Shown here: positions 63,962 through 64,000 of the stretch, piece by piece
Layout: each line of letters starts with the position of its first letter
Position numbering within the stretch: position 1 is the stretch's first letter
DNA from: Dyadobacter sp. CY356
GTDB taxonomy: Bacteria; Bacteroidota; Bacteroidia; Cytophagales; Spirosomataceae
Assembly: GCF_021440195.1 (NCBI RefSeq)
Contig: NZ_JAJTSZ010000006.1
Location: forward strand, 434,001-498,000
DNA: 64,000 nt
Direction of reading: 5' to 3'
Made by a program: the position numbers and the translations under genes
The notes under the pieces: generated by a model
What the model was told of the DNA's origin: nothing
Databases searched by the model: none
Seen by the model: the letters and a program-made list of their open reading frames with translations, nothing else

Positions 63962-64000
63962 TCTGAATTATCGTGAATAATATCACAGCCCTGCGCATTT

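Noticed and set aside
1-64000. CRISPR arrays, insertion sequences, prophage genes, rRNA
   Set aside because: No spaced identical repeats, transposase, phage structural gene or rRNA sequence was seen anywhere in the window.

Overview
The window comes from a member of the Bacteroidota, most likely a Cytophagales bacterium of the Dyadobacter/Spirosoma type; the genus is an inference, the phylum is well supported. The evidence is a fused LpxC-FabZ enzyme, Bacteroidota-style promoters (TTTG, about 19 bases, TAnnTTTG) in front of several genes, few Shine-Dalgarno sequences, PafA-type phosphatases, and an ECF sigma gene overlapping a membrane-anchored regulator. Most of the window is ordinary chromosome.

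Left part (1-15100): the end of a CPBP membrane protease, tRNA dihydrouridine synthase overlapping a biotin carrier protein, then pyrH and frr. Between pyrH and frr sits an AT-rich pair of accessory genes: an AAA/OLD-like ATPase and a small protein with a PD-(D/E)XK nuclease motif. This is the best candidate here for an undescribed defence-type module. Next come the UDP-glucose to UDP-xylose enzymes, an acyl-CoA dehydrogenase, an SPFH/NfeD membrane pair, a YefM-YoeB toxin-antitoxin module with a well-preserved operator, and two tandem PafA-like phosphatases.

Middle (15100-34600): envelope and housekeeping genes. These are a lipoprotein, a thioesterase, TamB, tsaD, a MOSC protein, an orphan membrane protein, the lipid A genes lpxD, lpxC-fabZ and lpxA, and an HD hydrolase. 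A CAU tRNA follows, preceded by a partial copy of itself. Between this tRNA and tRNA-Glu lies an accessory-looking stretch: BNR-repeat protein, Crp-like regulator, RidA protein, and a surface glycan cluster (GT92-like transferase, SGNH lipoprotein, acyltransferase).

Right part (34800-64000): secreted M14 peptidase, aroQ, xerD (followed by a helically spaced TGAC repeat), SixA-like phosphatase with a small membrane protein, sppA, a YihY protein, a nucleoside transporter, metH, an Lrp regulator, a PepSY-like lipoprotein, an ECF sigma with its membrane partner, and Ppx/GppA. A carbamoyltransferase, SGNH protein, 49-residue DUF5989-like protein and SxtJ-like protein form a conserved-looking cluster. 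Then come a thioesterase, metE with a cobalamin riboswitch in its leader, a VapBC-like toxin-antitoxin pair, and fumC. The cell therefore carries both methionine synthases, and the B12-independent one appears to be switched off by cobalamin.
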